Source of the DNA: Arthrobacter frigidicola
GTDB lineage: Bacteria; Actinomycetota; Actinomycetes; Actinomycetales; Micrococcaceae
Length of the DNA stretch: 64,000 nt
Assembly (NCBI GenBank): GCA_003602285.1
Contig: QZVU01000004.1
Span: 186,001 to 250,000 of the forward strand
Direction: 5' to 3'
The first letter of the stretch is position 1, and each line of letters starts with the position of its first letter. Below the pieces are notes generated by a model. It made no database searches. It was not told the DNA's origin and was given only the letters and a program-made list of their open reading frames with translations. This document shows, piece by piece, positions 37,201 through 45,450 of the stretch. The position numbers and the translations under genes were made by a program.

Positions 37201-38001
37201 ATGACGCTCCCCGAGGAATCCCGGTCCCCGATCCCCGTGGCGCTCTCCAGCGCCTCGGTGTACCCGCTGTCTGTGCACGACGCCTTCGCCATGGCCCAGG
37301 ATCTCGGGTACGACGGCGTGGAGGTCATGGTGACCAACAACTCCACCAGCCAGAACCCGGACCTGCTGCGCGGCCTGAGCGCCCGCTACGACCAGCCGAT
37401 CCTTGCCATCCACGCCCCGACACTCCTGCTGACCCAGCAGGTGTGGGGACGGGCGTGGACGAAGGTCGAGATGTCCGCGGCGATGGCCGCCGAGGTGGGC
37501 GCGAAGACCGTCGTCGTGCACCCGCCGTTCCGCTGGCAGAGCGGCTACGCCGAGAACTTCGCGGAGGGGATCCGCCGGGTCACTGACGAATACGGCATCA
37601 AGATCGCCGTGGAGAACATGTACCCGTGGAAGGTCCGGGGGAGGGAGGCGAAGGCGTACCTCCCGCACTGGAACCCGATCCCGGAGCCCTACGACGCGGT
37701 CACCTGGGATTTCTCCCACGCGGCGATCGCGGGGATGGATTCCTTCGAGGAGATCCGGGGCCTGGGGGAGCGGCTCTCCCATGTCCACCTCACCGACGGC
37801 ACGGCCAACGGCAAGGACGAACACCTCGTGCCCGGCCAGGGGGAGCAGCGCTGCGCCGAGGCGCTGCGGCACCTGAGCGACTCGGACTGGGACGGCGTCG
37901 TGGCGGTCGAGGTCAGCACGCGCAGGGCCCGCGGGGCGGGCGAGCGCGAGGAGTGGCTCGCCGAGACGCTCTCCTTCGCTCGGAAGCACCTGGGCCACTG
38001 A
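37201..38001 (+). CDS. Sugar phosphate isomerase/epimerase-like TIM-barrel protein
   Basis: A 266-residue protein of the xylose isomerase-like/AP endonuclease IV superfamily. Conserved metal-site residues appear in order: DGVEVMV, LAIHAP, VVHPPFRWQ, IAVENMY (Glu), VTWDFSHA (Asp, His), LSHVHLTDGT (His, Asp) and VAVEVST (Glu). Such enzymes act on sugars or sugar acids, and the substrate cannot be guessed. ATG follows a TAG; no clear ribosome binding site is present. The 128-base gap after topA holds nothing recognisable. Confidence 0.85.
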   Translation: MTLPEESRSPIPVALSSASVYPLSVHDAFAMAQDLGYDGVEVMVTNNSTSQNPDLLRGLSARYDQPILAIHAPTLLLTQQVWGRAWTKVEMSAAMAAEVGAKTVVVHPPFRWQSGYAENFAEGIRRVTDEYGIKIAVENMYPWKVRGREAKAYLPHWNPIPEPYDAVTWDFSHAAIAGMDSFEEIRGLGERLSHVHLTDGTANGKDEHLVPGQGEQRCAEALRHLSDSDWDGVVAVEVSTRRARGAGEREEWLAETLSFARKHLGH

Positions 38002-38181
38002 CCCGCGGCAGCACCTGATCGTCGGCTGGTCGGCGGCCGGTCCCGGCGGGCGCGCCCGGCCTGTGCCGAGGCAAACCGGCGGTGAAAACGGCGGTTAACG
38101 CAGTGACGCCGCCGGTGTGGCCAGGTACTGGGGGAACACGTGGCCTACCAGCGGCGCCGGACCGGATCAGGAGAATCCGGC

Positions 38182-38270
38182 CCTCATCACTCGCACCTTC
38201 ATGAGGTACGTAGAACGTTACCGGCCCATCTTGTGACTCCCCGGCGAAAATGCTGGGAGAACGCTGGGAG
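38182..38270. other. Inverted repeat and helix-phased direct repeat upstream of proC
   Basis: The 291-base gap 38002-38292 holds no gene. It contains CCTCAT (38182-38187) and ATGAGG (38201-38206) as an inverted repeat, and two GCTGGGAG copies (38252-38259, 38263-38270) exactly 11 bases apart, one helical turn, just before proC. Possible regulator-binding DNA; no known motif is matched. Confidence 0.3.
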
Positions 38271-38292
38271 TGGCCCGTGGCAGGATTGGTCC

Positions 38293-39138
38293 ATGAGCGA
38301 AACTTCCCTTCACCTTTCCTTCCTCGGCACCGGCTCGATGAACGAGGCGATCCTCGGCGGGCTGCTCTCCGCGGGCCGTGACCCCTCAAGCGTCACCGCG
38401 ACCGTGCAGCGTCCCGGCCGGGCCCAGGAGCTCCGGGACAGGTACGGCATCGAGGTCCTTGCCACCGGGGACAACCCCGGGGCCAACCGGGAGGCGGCCG
38501 CCGCGGCGGACGTCGTCGTCGTCGGGGTGAAGCCCGCCGGCGTGCTGCCCCTGGCCCGGGAGATCGGCCCGTCCCTGCGGCCGGACACCCTGGTCCTCAG
38601 CGTGGCCGCGGCCGTGAGCACGGCAATGCTCGAATCGGCGCTGCCGGCCGGGCAGCCCGTCATCCGCACCATGCCCAACACCCCCTCCCGGCTGGGCCGG
38701 GGCGTCCTGTCCATCTCCGCCGGCGCGTCCGCGGGCCCGGAGCACCTGCGGACGGCCCGGGAGCTCCTGTCCGCGGCCGGAACCGTGGTGGAGATCCCCG
38801 AGGAGCAGGTGGACGCGCTCTCGGCGGTCAGCGGCTCCGGGCCGGCATATGCCTTCTACCTGGCCGAGGCGATGGCCGCGGCGGGGGAGCGGCTGGGCCT
38901 CGAGCCGGATCTGGCACGGCAGATCGCCAATGAAACCGTCGCCGGGGCGGGCTTCATGCTCGCCGAGGACGGCGCCGACGCCGCGGCGCTGCGCCGTGCC
39001 GTGACCAGCCCGAACGGGACCACGCAGAGCGCCGTCGAGACCTTCGACCGGGAGGGCCTGGCCGAGATCGTGGCGCGCGGCGCCCGTGCCGCCACCGAGC
39101 GCGCCGCCGAAATCACTCGGGAACTCGGGGGCAGCTGA
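38293..39138 (+). CDS. proC: Pyrroline-5-carboxylate reductase
   Basis: A 281-residue enzyme for the last step of proline synthesis (P5C to proline with NAD(P)H). Rossmann start LSFLGTGSMNEAILGGLL, GVKPAGVLPL, RTMPNTPSRLGRG and the C-terminal dimerisation block SAVSGSGPAYAFYLAEAM followed by TSPNGTTQSAVETF are all present. ATG at 38293 has CAGGAT six bases upstream, so a leaderless start is possible. A longer frame upstream is rejected as it lacks family similarity. Confidence 0.96.
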   Translation: MSETSLHLSFLGTGSMNEAILGGLLSAGRDPSSVTATVQRPGRAQELRDRYGIEVLATGDNPGANREAAAAADVVVVGVKPAGVLPLAREIGPSLRPDTLVLSVAAAVSTAMLESALPAGQPVIRTMPNTPSRLGRGVLSISAGASAGPEHLRTARELLSAAGTVVEIPEEQVDALSAVSGSGPAYAFYLAEAMAAAGERLGLEPDLARQIANETVAGAGFMLAEDGADAAALRRAVTSPNGTTQSAVETFDREGLAEIVARGARAATERAAEITRELGGS

Positions 39139-39144
39139 CCCCTG

Positions 39145-39171
39145 GGGCCCCCGGTGTGCCGGAGGGGGCCC
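39145..39171. terminator. Bidirectional hairpin between proC and trkA
   Basis: Arms 39145-39154 and 39159-39171 pair over 10 bp with one bulged A and a TGTG loop. There is no T-run. It lies in the 53-base gap between convergent genes. Confidence 0.5.
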
Positions 39172-39191
39172 GGCCGGGAACAGGGGCGGGA

Positions 39192-39860
39192 TCAGGGGCG
39201 GGCGGCGAAGCGTTCGAGCAGGTCGACGTGGCCCGAGACGATCAGCATGTCCCGCCCCGAGACCTTGGTGTCGGCCTGCGCATAGGTGAAGTCCTCGCCC
39301 GGGGACTTCACCCCGACGACGGTGACCCCGTATTTGGAGCGCACCGAGGACTCGGCGAGGGTGAACCCCTGCGTCTCCTTGGGCGGGTACATCTTCACGA
39401 TCGCAAAGCCGTCGTCGAACTCGATGAAGTCGAGCATCCGGCCGCCCACCAGGTGCGCGGCGCGCTGCCCGGCGTCGGCCTCGGGATAGATCACGTGGTT
39501 GGCGCCGATGCGCTTGAGGATCTTCCCGTGCGACGGGGTGATCGCCTTCACCCACAGGTGGTCGATGCCCAGGTCCACGAGGTTGGCGGTGATCAGCACG
39601 CTAGACTCGATCGAGGTGCCCACGCCGACGACCGCGGCGGTGAACTCCTGCGCTCCCAGCTGGCGCAGCGCATCGAGGTTGGTGGCGTCGGCCTCGACGA
39701 CGTGCGTGAGGGTTCCGGCGAACTTCTGCACCAGCTGTCCGTCCCGCTCGATGGCCAGGACCTCGCGTCCCTGCTTGACGAGCTGCTCGGCCGTTGCGGC
39801 ACCGAACCGGCCAAGACCGATCACCAGGACCGGGGCGTTGTGTGCTGGTCTGTCAGCCAA
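39192..39860 (-). CDS. TrkA/KtrA-type potassium uptake regulatory subunit
   Basis: A 222-residue cytoplasmic gating subunit with an RCK-N domain (APVLVIGLGRFGAATAEQLV, the NAD-binding GxGxxG; VEADATNLDALRQLG) and an RCK-C domain (LAESSVRSKYGVTVVGVKSP). The start is TTG at 39858-39860, which overlaps the end of the trkH gene by eight bases; no ATG fits. The pair TrkA/TrkH forms a ligand-gated K+ uptake channel at the membrane. Confidence 0.92.
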   Translation of the reverse strand: MADRPAHNAPVLVIGLGRFGAATAEQLVKQGREVLAIERDGQLVQKFAGTLTHVVEADATNLDALRQLGAQEFTAAVVGVGTSIESSVLITANLVDLGIDHLWVKAITPSHGKILKRIGANHVIYPEADAGQRAAHLVGGRMLDFIEFDDGFAIVKMYPPKETQGFTLAESSVRSKYGVTVVGVKSPGEDFTYAQADTKVSGRDMLIVSGHVDLLERFAARP

Positions 39861-41343
39861 TGATCGGCCTTTCTTCGGGGTAGTGGTACAGGGTGCTGCG
39901 CTGGCGCAGGGCCAGGGCGGAGGCAAGGGTAATTGTGCCCATCCGGCCCGCGAACATCAAAGCCGCGAGTACGTACTTGCCTGCCGGCGGGAGCTCCGCG
40001 CTGAGGTTGGTGCTCAGCCCGCAGGTCGCAAAGGCCGAAATCACCTCGAACAGCACCCGGTTCAGGCCTTCCCCGGAGATGGCGAGGATTGTCCCGGTGC
40101 CGAGCAGCACCACCGTGGCGCCCATGAAGATCACCGAGATGGCCACCCGGAGGGTGCCCTGCGGGATGGTGCGCCCCCAGGCCCGCACGTCCGCGTCGCC
40201 CCGGGCCTCGGCCACAATGGCCAGGAACATCACGGCGATGGTGGTTACCCGGATGCCGCCGGCGGTTGAGGCCGAGCCGCCGCCGGCGAACATGAGGGCA
40301 TCGGTCAGGAGCATCGTGGTGGAGTCCATCGCCGCCTGGTCGACAAGGTTGAATCCGCCCGAGCGGGTCATGACGGAGGCAAACACCGAATGGATCAGCT
40401 TGTCGCTGGCGCTCATGCCGCCGATCGTGTCGGCGTTCGACCACTCCAGGGCGCCCCAAGCCAGCGTGCCCACCACCAGCAGGACCAGGGACACCGTGAT
40501 GGTGAGCCTGGTGTGGAGGTTCCACTTCCGGTACCGCCAGCGCGTCTGAAGCAGGACCATCATGACGGGGAAGCCGAGGCTGCCCAAGAACACCCCGACC
40601 ATGAGCGGAACGATGATCCACAAGTCGGTCTGGTAGGGCACCAGTCCGTCGGAGTGCGGGGTGAACCCGGCGTTGTTGAAGGCCGAGATGGAGTAGAAGA
40701 CGCCGTGCCACACCGCCTGGCCCAGCGGCTCGCCGAGGATGACGAAGCGCGGGATCATGGCCAGCGCGAGGACGAGCTCGATCACCACAGAGGTGGTGAT
40801 GACGATGCGCAGCAGGGTGCCGATTTCACCGAGCCGGCCGGCGTTGTTGAGCGCCTCCTGGGCGATTAGCTTCCCGCGCACGCCCAGACGCCGGCTCACC
40901 ACCAGGGCCAGGAGGGAGGCCAGGGTCAGCGTGCCCAGGCCGCCGATGAAGATGCCGAGCAGGATGATCAACTGCCCCAGGAAGGACCAGTGGGTGGCCG
41001 TCGAGACGACCGTCAGCCCCGTCACGCACACCGCCGACACCGCGGTGAACATCGCATCATGAAGCGGGGTGACGGTGCCGTCCGAGGAGGCCGCCGGCAG
41101 GCTCAGGAGCCCCGTGAACAGGAGGATGACGGCAACGAAGATGGTCAGGGCCAGCCGGGCCGGCGAGCTGTTGGCGAACCCGTCAAGGAAGTCCCGCAGG
41201 CGCGTCAAAATGCGCGCGAGCCCGCTCCGATCGTCCCTCAGCCACGCAGGCTGCTGAGTAATCATTGACGCCGCTTGCCCCGTTGCTGTTGATGCCGCCG
41301 CAGCGGCCCGAATGTTGTCCTTGAAGTAGTAAATCACTTTCAC
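39853..41343 (-). CDS. TrkH/KtrB-type potassium uptake membrane subunit
   Basis: A 496-residue membrane protein of the TrkH/KtrB superfamily with four repeated M1-P-M2 units. Filter-like segments are visible: ISAFNNAGFTPHSD, VMTRSGGFNLVDQAA, AGGGSASTAGGIRVTT and FATCGLSTNLSAELPP. GTG at 41341-41343 is the longest start; ATG at 41265 (MITQQPAW) is an alternative that drops an Ala-rich leader. Translationally coupled to the trkA-like gene downstream. Confidence 0.92.
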   Translation of the reverse strand: MKVIYYFKDNIRAAAAASTATGQAASMITQQPAWLRDDRSGLARILTRLRDFLDGFANSSPARLALTIFVAVILLFTGLLSLPAASSDGTVTPLHDAMFTAVSAVCVTGLTVVSTATHWSFLGQLIILLGIFIGGLGTLTLASLLALVVSRRLGVRGKLIAQEALNNAGRLGEIGTLLRIVITTSVVIELVLALAMIPRFVILGEPLGQAVWHGVFYSISAFNNAGFTPHSDGLVPYQTDLWIIVPLMVGVFLGSLGFPVMMVLLQTRWRYRKWNLHTRLTITVSLVLLVVGTLAWGALEWSNADTIGGMSASDKLIHSVFASVMTRSGGFNLVDQAAMDSTTMLLTDALMFAGGGSASTAGGIRVTTIAVMFLAIVAEARGDADVRAWGRTIPQGTLRVAISVIFMGATVVLLGTGTILAISGEGLNRVLFEVISAFATCGLSTNLSAELPPAGKYVLAALMFAGRMGTITLASALALRQRSTLYHYPEERPIIG

Positions 41344-41376
41344 CCCCGCTTCGTGGCCGAAGTTCGGGGCATCGCG

Positions 41377-41382
41377 TAGCCT
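41377..41382 (+). promoter_or_regulatory. -10 box (TAGCCT), leaderless promoter of acuC
   Basis: TAGCCT with seven bases to ATG at 41390, in the 46-base divergent gap with the trkH gene. Confidence 0.45.
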
Positions 41383-41389
41383 GAGGGCG

Positions 41390-42592
41390 ATGTCTAATTC
41401 CTCCGCGCCCGCGCCCCCGACACACGTTGTCTGGGACGATGAGATGCTCGCCTACAACTTCGGCCCGCATCACCCGATGAACCCGGCCCGGCTTGCGCTG
41501 ACGGCCCGGCTGGCGCGTGAGATGGGACTGCTCGACCTCCCCACCGTGTCGGTGGTGCACCCGTTCGTGGCCGCCGACACCGAACTTGCAACGGTGCACA
41601 GCCCTGCCTACATCGCCGGGGTGCGAGCGGTGAGCGTCGACCCCGACACCGCGCGTCCCGAGTTCGGCCTAGGCACCGCCGACACCCCGGGCTTCGCCGG
41701 GATGCACGAGGCCAGTGCCCGGCTGGTCGGCGGCTCGCTGGCGGCGGCCGACGCCATCGTCGCCGGCACCGCGCTCCACGCGGTGAACTTCGGCGGCGGC
41801 ATGCACCACGCCGCCCGCTCGGCGGCCAGCGGCTTCTGCATCTACAACGACGCCGCCGCAAGCATCCAGCGGCTCCTCGACTCAGGGGTCGCGCGGGTTC
41901 TCTACCTCGACGTTGACGCCCACCACGGGGACGGCACCCAGAGCATCTTCTGGAACGAGCCGCGGGTCATGACCATCTCCCTCCACGAAACGGGGATGAG
42001 CCTGTTTCCCGGAACCGGCTTCGCGAATGAGACCGGAGGCCCCGGCGCCGAGGGCACCGCGGTCAACGTTGCCCTTCCGACCTCGGCCGGCGACGCGGCG
42101 GTCCTGCGCGCGTTCCACGCCGTGGTGCCCCAGCTGGCCGAGGTGTTCGCACCCGAGGTGATCGTCAGCCAGCACGGGTGCGATTCCCACCTTGCGGATC
42201 CGCTCACGAACCTGCGGCTCAGCGTCGACGCCCAGCATGCGATGATGCTCGGCGCCCGGGACCTTGCGGAGCGCCTGTGCGGCGGGCGGTGGATCTCCAC
42301 CGGCGGCGGCGGATACAACCTCGCGAGCGTGGTGCCCCGCTCCTGGAGCCTGCTGATCGCGGTGGCGGCGGGAGCCGCGGTCGGGCCGTCCACCCCGGTG
42401 CCGCCGGCGTGGCGGGACCACGTGCGCGAACGTTACGGCTCCACCCCGCCGGCCCTGATGGGTGACGGCGCGGACACCTGGTGGCGGTCCTGGGAAGTGG
42501 GCTACGACCCCGGCGACGACCTCGACCGCACGGTCATGGCCACCCGCCGGGCCGTGTTTCCGCTGCACGGGCTCGACCCGTGGTTCGACTGA
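41390..42592 (+). CDS. acuC: AcuC-type protein deacetylase (histone deacetylase family)
   Basis: A 400-residue zinc-dependent deacetylase. The active site is intact: GGGMHHAARSAASGFCIYND (tandem His), YLDVDAHHGDGTQSIF (Asp-His-Asp zinc ligands) and STGGGGYN (Gly-rich loop before the tail). The N-terminal VVWDDEMLAYNFGPHHPMNPAR is the AcuC opening. In other bacteria AcuC reactivates acetylated acetyl-CoA synthetase; the acs gene is at 15893-17857 in this window, so the same relation is likely but inferred. Confidence 0.94.
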   Translation: MSNSSAPAPPTHVVWDDEMLAYNFGPHHPMNPARLALTARLAREMGLLDLPTVSVVHPFVAADTELATVHSPAYIAGVRAVSVDPDTARPEFGLGTADTPGFAGMHEASARLVGGSLAAADAIVAGTALHAVNFGGGMHHAARSAASGFCIYNDAAASIQRLLDSGVARVLYLDVDAHHGDGTQSIFWNEPRVMTISLHETGMSLFPGTGFANETGGPGAEGTAVNVALPTSAGDAAVLRAFHAVVPQLAEVFAPEVIVSQHGCDSHLADPLTNLRLSVDAQHAMMLGARDLAERLCGGRWISTGGGGYNLASVVPRSWSLLIAVAAGAAVGPSTPVPPAWRDHVRERYGSTPPALMGDGADTWWRSWEVGYDPGDDLDRTVMATRRAVFPLHGLDPWFD

Positions 42593-42634
42593 GGGACCGC
42601 AGCGGGTCGGGATGCCGTCGGCGGCATATATCGC

Positions 42635-42640
42635 TAGGGT
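42635..42640 (+). promoter_or_regulatory. -10 box (TAGGGT), leaderless promoter of the ArsR-type gene
   Basis: TAGGGT with six bases to ATG at 42647. Confidence 0.5.
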
Positions 42641-42646
42641 GAAGTA

Positions 42647-43183
42647 ATGGGTATCGACGTGTTTGCAGTCATCGCCGAGCGCACGCGGCGGGACATCCTC
42701 GAGCTGCTGCGCACCGAGGGGAAATCGGTGGGGCAGCTCGTCGGAGAGCTCGGTGTGAGCCAGCCGACGGTGTCGAAGCACCTCAAGGTACTGCGGGAAG
42801 CCGGCCTGGTCACCATGCGGGCGCAGGGCCAGAAACGCTTTTATTCGCTTGAATCCTCACCCCTGCTTTCCGTGCAGGACTGGATCGCCGGCTTTACGGC
42901 GGCGCCGGCCGAGGCCGCCCCCGAGGCGCCGGTTCCCTTCGCCGTCCCCGCGCCCGCCGCCGCGGGACCGGAGGCACCCGTTCCCGCAGAGGAGGTGCCG
43001 GCCGGCGCCGGGGCCCCGGCCGCAGGAGTCTTGGCGGCGGCCGCGCTCGCGCCCGCCGGATCACCGCGGGCTACAGCGGAGGCGACCCGGCAGCAGCAGA
43101 TCGGCAGGACCATGGGGCGGGCGGCCGAACGCGCGGCCGACCTCATCTCCCAGCTGCGGCGCCGGAAGGACCACGAGCGGTAG
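42647..43183 (+). CDS. ArsR-family winged-helix regulator with Ala/Pro-rich extension
   Basis: A 178-residue protein. Residues 1-80 form a compact ArsR-type domain with RRDILELLRTEGKSVGQLVG and the recognition helix GVSQPTVSKHLKVLREAGLV. Residues 85-145 are almost only Ala, Pro, Gly and Glu, and the C-terminus is a basic helix (RTMGRAAERAADLISQLRRR). No metal-binding CxC motif is present in the alpha-3 helix, so it is not a metal sensor of the ArsR/SmtB kind. It lies between acuC and bldC. The partner and regulon are unknown. Confidence 0.85.
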   Translation: MGIDVFAVIAERTRRDILELLRTEGKSVGQLVGELGVSQPTVSKHLKVLREAGLVTMRAQGQKRFYSLESSPLLSVQDWIAGFTAAPAEAAPEAPVPFAVPAPAAAGPEAPVPAEEVPAGAGAPAAGVLAAAALAPAGSPRATAEATRQQQIGRTMGRAAERAADLISQLRRRKDHER

Positions 43184-43358
43184 CGTGCGGCCGAACGGGC
43201 GGCCGATCGGCCGCTCTTCGCCACCCCGGCCCGCCCTCGCCGGCGGCCAAGGGAGCCTCTCTACCACAGGGGCTTTCACTTTTGTCACAGGTGCAACTAG
43301 AGTACCGTCCTAGGCAGAAAATCCTCATGCTTCGAGGCGGCGTATCCATTACGCGCAT

Positions 43359-43380
43359 CCGGCATCAGTTCGAATGCCGG
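43359..43380 (+). promoter_or_regulatory. Hairpin in the bldC upstream region
   Basis: CCGGCAT (43359-43365) and ATGCCGG (43374-43380) form a perfect 7-bp stem with an eight-base loop, 42 bases before the bldC start. It could be an operator or a leader hairpin. The 238-base gap 43184-43421 holds nothing else certain. Confidence 0.35.
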
Positions 43381-43421
43381 TCTCAGGGTGGGAAGCCTTC
43401 AAGTAAAGGAATAGTGGTGAG

Positions 43422-43631
43422 ATGGCAGACGGGAACTTCTCGGATGTGCAGTTCTTGACGGTGGCGGAAGTCGCCGAGGTCATGCGGGTGTCGAAAATGA
43501 CCGTCTACCGACTCGTTCATTCAGGGGAACTGCCGGCCGTCCAGTTCGGGCGCTCCTACCGGGTTCCGGAGTCGGCCGTGGCCGACTACCTCCGCCACGC
43601 GCAGGTCGACGGGCAGTCGGCGACCGCGTAG
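43422..43631 (+). CDS. bldC: BldC-type MerR-like DNA-binding protein
   Basis: A 69-residue protein: FLTVAEVAEVMRVSKMTVYR (helix-turn-helix) and LVHSGELPAVQFGRSYRVPE (wing), the near-invariant BldC/excisionase-type domain. In Streptomyces BldC delays development and binds direct repeats cooperatively; in non-sporulating Actinobacteria its role is less clear. GTGAG precedes the ATG. It is followed by bS22, a conserved order. Confidence 0.95.
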   Translation: MADGNFSDVQFLTVAEVAEVMRVSKMTVYRLVHSGELPAVQFGRSYRVPESAVADYLRHAQVDGQSATA

Positions 43632-43825
43632 CCGCCGGTCGGGGGCGGCACCAATTGCCTGTACCCTGTTAAGGAACGTTTTGCGCGGTCGATAGCCGCC
43701 GCGCAACTACCGGTTTTACCGGGTCCGCGCCAGTTCGTGCGGGCCCATGTCAGCTCCGGGCGGTCCTGCGCTGTTTTCGCAGCGGAGGCAGCCGCCTGGA
43801 TTCCTATTAAGTTTGTGAGGACTCT

Positions 43826-43924
43826 GTGGGTTCAGTAATCAAGAAGCGCCGCAAGCGTATGGCCAAGAAGAAGCACCGCAAACTGCTTCGCAAGACCCGC
43901 CACCAGCGCCGCAACAAGAAGTAG
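43826..43924 (+). CDS. Small ribosomal subunit protein bS22 (AURKAIP1/COX24 domain)
   Basis: A 32-residue, extremely basic protein: starts MGSVIKKRRKRMAKKKHRKL and ends RHQRRNKK. This is the known actinobacterial small-subunit protein bS22, found near the decoding centre of mycobacterial ribosomes. GTG start at 43826 with GTGAGG upstream. It is too short for many gene finders. The 194-base gap before it (43632-43825) shows no gene. A T-run terminator follows. Confidence 0.93.
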   Translation: MGSVIKKRRKRMAKKKHRKLLRKTRHQRRNKK

Positions 43925-43947
43925 GGCACCGCTCTTCTGCTCCACAG

Positions 43948-43985
43948 CTGGAGGGCCGCCGTCCGGCGGCTCCCCTTCCAGTTTT
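43948..43985 (+). terminator. Intrinsic terminator of the bS22 gene
   Basis: CTGGAGG-GCCGCC-GTCC-GGCGGC-TCCCCTTCCAG followed by TTTT: a bulged stem of about 13 bp ending in four T residues. Confidence 0.65.
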
Positions 43986-44088
43986 CCCGGTCCGCAGCCC
44001 CAACCGTCAGGTTGGAGCGGTGGGCCGGACGTGGTTAACGGCGGCGCGGTTGGCGGTGGGTGACGGCGCAGTGCGGTGAGCGGCGGTG

Positions 44089-44901
44089 TCAGCGGTCCCG
44101 CAGTTTCACGAACCCCCGCCACATCCCGTAGACGGCCCCTACCCCCGTGGCCGCCTTGAGCCCCAGGGTTGCCGCGCGGCGGCCGCTGCGGAAGTCGAAC
44201 ACCGGCCAGTTGTTCGCCCGCGCGTGCCGGCGCAGCCGGGCGTCCGGATTGATCGCGACCGGGTGGCCCACACTGCTCAGCAGCGGGACGTCGTTGAAGG
44301 AGTCGCTGTAGGCCCAGCAGCGGTCAAGGTCGAGGTTGTCCCGCGCCGCCAGCTCCTTCACCGCCGCGGCCTTGGCCGCGCCGTGGAGGAACTCCCCGAC
44401 CAGCCGTCCCGTGTACAGGCCGTCGGCCACCTCCCCGACCGTGCCGAGGGCGCCGGTGAGACCGAGCCGCTTGGCGATGACGCTGGCCACCTCGACCGGG
44501 GTGCCGGTCACCAGCCACACCTTCCGCCCGGCGGCCAGGTGCTGGTCCGTCAGGGCCCGGGCCCCGGGCCAGATCTTGGAGGCGATCATCTCGTCGTAGA
44601 CCTCCTCGCCGAGGGCAAGGATGTCCGCGTGGGCGATCCCGATGGCGAAGGCGAGCGCCGCGTCGCGCACCGAGTTGACGTCGGTCATCGTCTCGCCGCG
44701 CAGTACGAACCGGATCTGCTTCCACGCCAAACCCGCGGCGAAGCGGAGGGTGAAAGCACGGCGCTGATACATCTTCCGCGCCACGTGGAACAGACTGGCG
44801 CCGCGCATGAGCGTGTTGTCCACATCGAAGAAGGCCGCCGACCCGGGCGCGCCGGGCGTATCCAGGGGGAAGGGAAGGTCCTTCCCGGCGGCACCACGCA
44901 T
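44089..44901 (-). CDS. HAD-superfamily phosphatase (subfamily IB, SerB-like)
   Basis: A 270-residue protein. Motif I AFFDVDNTLMRG (Asp26, Asp28), motif II LVTGTPVEVA, the lysine in GAAKAAAVKEL and motif III YSDSFNDVPLL are intact, giving a phosphoserine-phosphatase-like fold of the IB type. The cap domain lies between motif I and II. The C-terminal 40 residues are basic with a small hydrophobic stretch. The substrate could be a phosphoserine, an acylglycerol phosphate or a phospho-lipid head group. TAGACT lies six bases before ATG (44899-44901); TTG six bases upstream is less likely. Confidence 0.88.
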   Translation of the reverse strand: MRGAAGKDLPFPLDTPGAPGSAAFFDVDNTLMRGASLFHVARKMYQRRAFTLRFAAGLAWKQIRFVLRGETMTDVNSVRDAALAFAIGIAHADILALGEEVYDEMIASKIWPGARALTDQHLAAGRKVWLVTGTPVEVASVIAKRLGLTGALGTVGEVADGLYTGRLVGEFLHGAAKAAAVKELAARDNLDLDRCWAYSDSFNDVPLLSSVGHPVAINPDARLRRHARANNWPVFDFRSGRRAATLGLKAATGVGAVYGMWRGFVKLRDR

Positions 44902-44907
44902 GGTCAA

Positions 44908-44913
44908 AGTCTA
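44908..44913 (-). promoter_or_regulatory. -10 box (TAGACT), leaderless promoter of the HAD gene
   Basis: TAGACT on the minus strand with a six-base spacer to ATG. Confidence 0.5.
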
Positions 44914-44950
44914 GCCACAAGCGGTGCCCGCGTCCGTGTGCCGCGGCGGG

Positions 44951-44956
44951 TAGGTT
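44951..44956 (+). promoter_or_regulatory. -10 box (TAGGTT), leaderless promoter of the glutaredoxin-like gene
   Basis: TAGGTT with six bases (GAAGAG) to ATG at 44963; the spacer could also serve as a weak ribosome binding site. Confidence 0.45.
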
Positions 44957-44962
44957 GAAGAG

Positions 44963-45223
44963 ATGAACACCCAGCCCGAAGGCCCGCCGCCCGACGTCGT
45001 GCTCGTAACGAAACCGCAGTGCCACCTGTGCGAGGACGCGCGCGCCGTGGTGGAAAGGGTCACCGCCTCGCTGGGCCTGCGCTGGCGGGAACAATCGGTC
45101 ACGGACGCGCCCGAACTGCTGGAGAGGTTCGCCGAGGAACTGCCCGTGCTGATGATCGACGGCGTCCAGCGCGACTTCTGGACGATCGACGAAGAGCGGC
45201 TGCGGCGCCTGCTGCGGCCCTGA
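44963..45223 (+). CDS. Glutaredoxin-like protein (DUF836)
   Basis: An 86-residue thioredoxin-fold protein with the redox pair CHLC in VVLVTKPQCHLCEDARAVVE and ELPVLMIDGVQRDFWTID at the cis-Pro region. This small family is a standard neighbour of a HAD phosphatase and rex in Actinobacteria, as here. Partner thiol (mycothiol or thioredoxin) unknown. Confidence 0.9.
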   Translation: MNTQPEGPPPDVVLVTKPQCHLCEDARAVVERVTASLGLRWREQSVTDAPELLERFAEELPVLMIDGVQRDFWTIDEERLRRLLRP

Positions 45224-45450
45224 ACCGATCCGGTCGGCGGTCATCGGGCCCACGCCGGTGCTCCCGGACTCGAGGCGGCGACGGGCCTCCCCGCCGACCT
45301 TCCGCGGCGGCGGAAACCCCCGGCGTATGGCGGGGAGGGCCTGTCGCACCGGGGCCGGCGGTCCTACGCTTAAGGTGCAGCGTTCAGGCTTCGGCACAAC
45401 CGAGCCCCGGAGCCCACCGGACCCCACGGAAGCGAAGGCAGGGATGCGCC

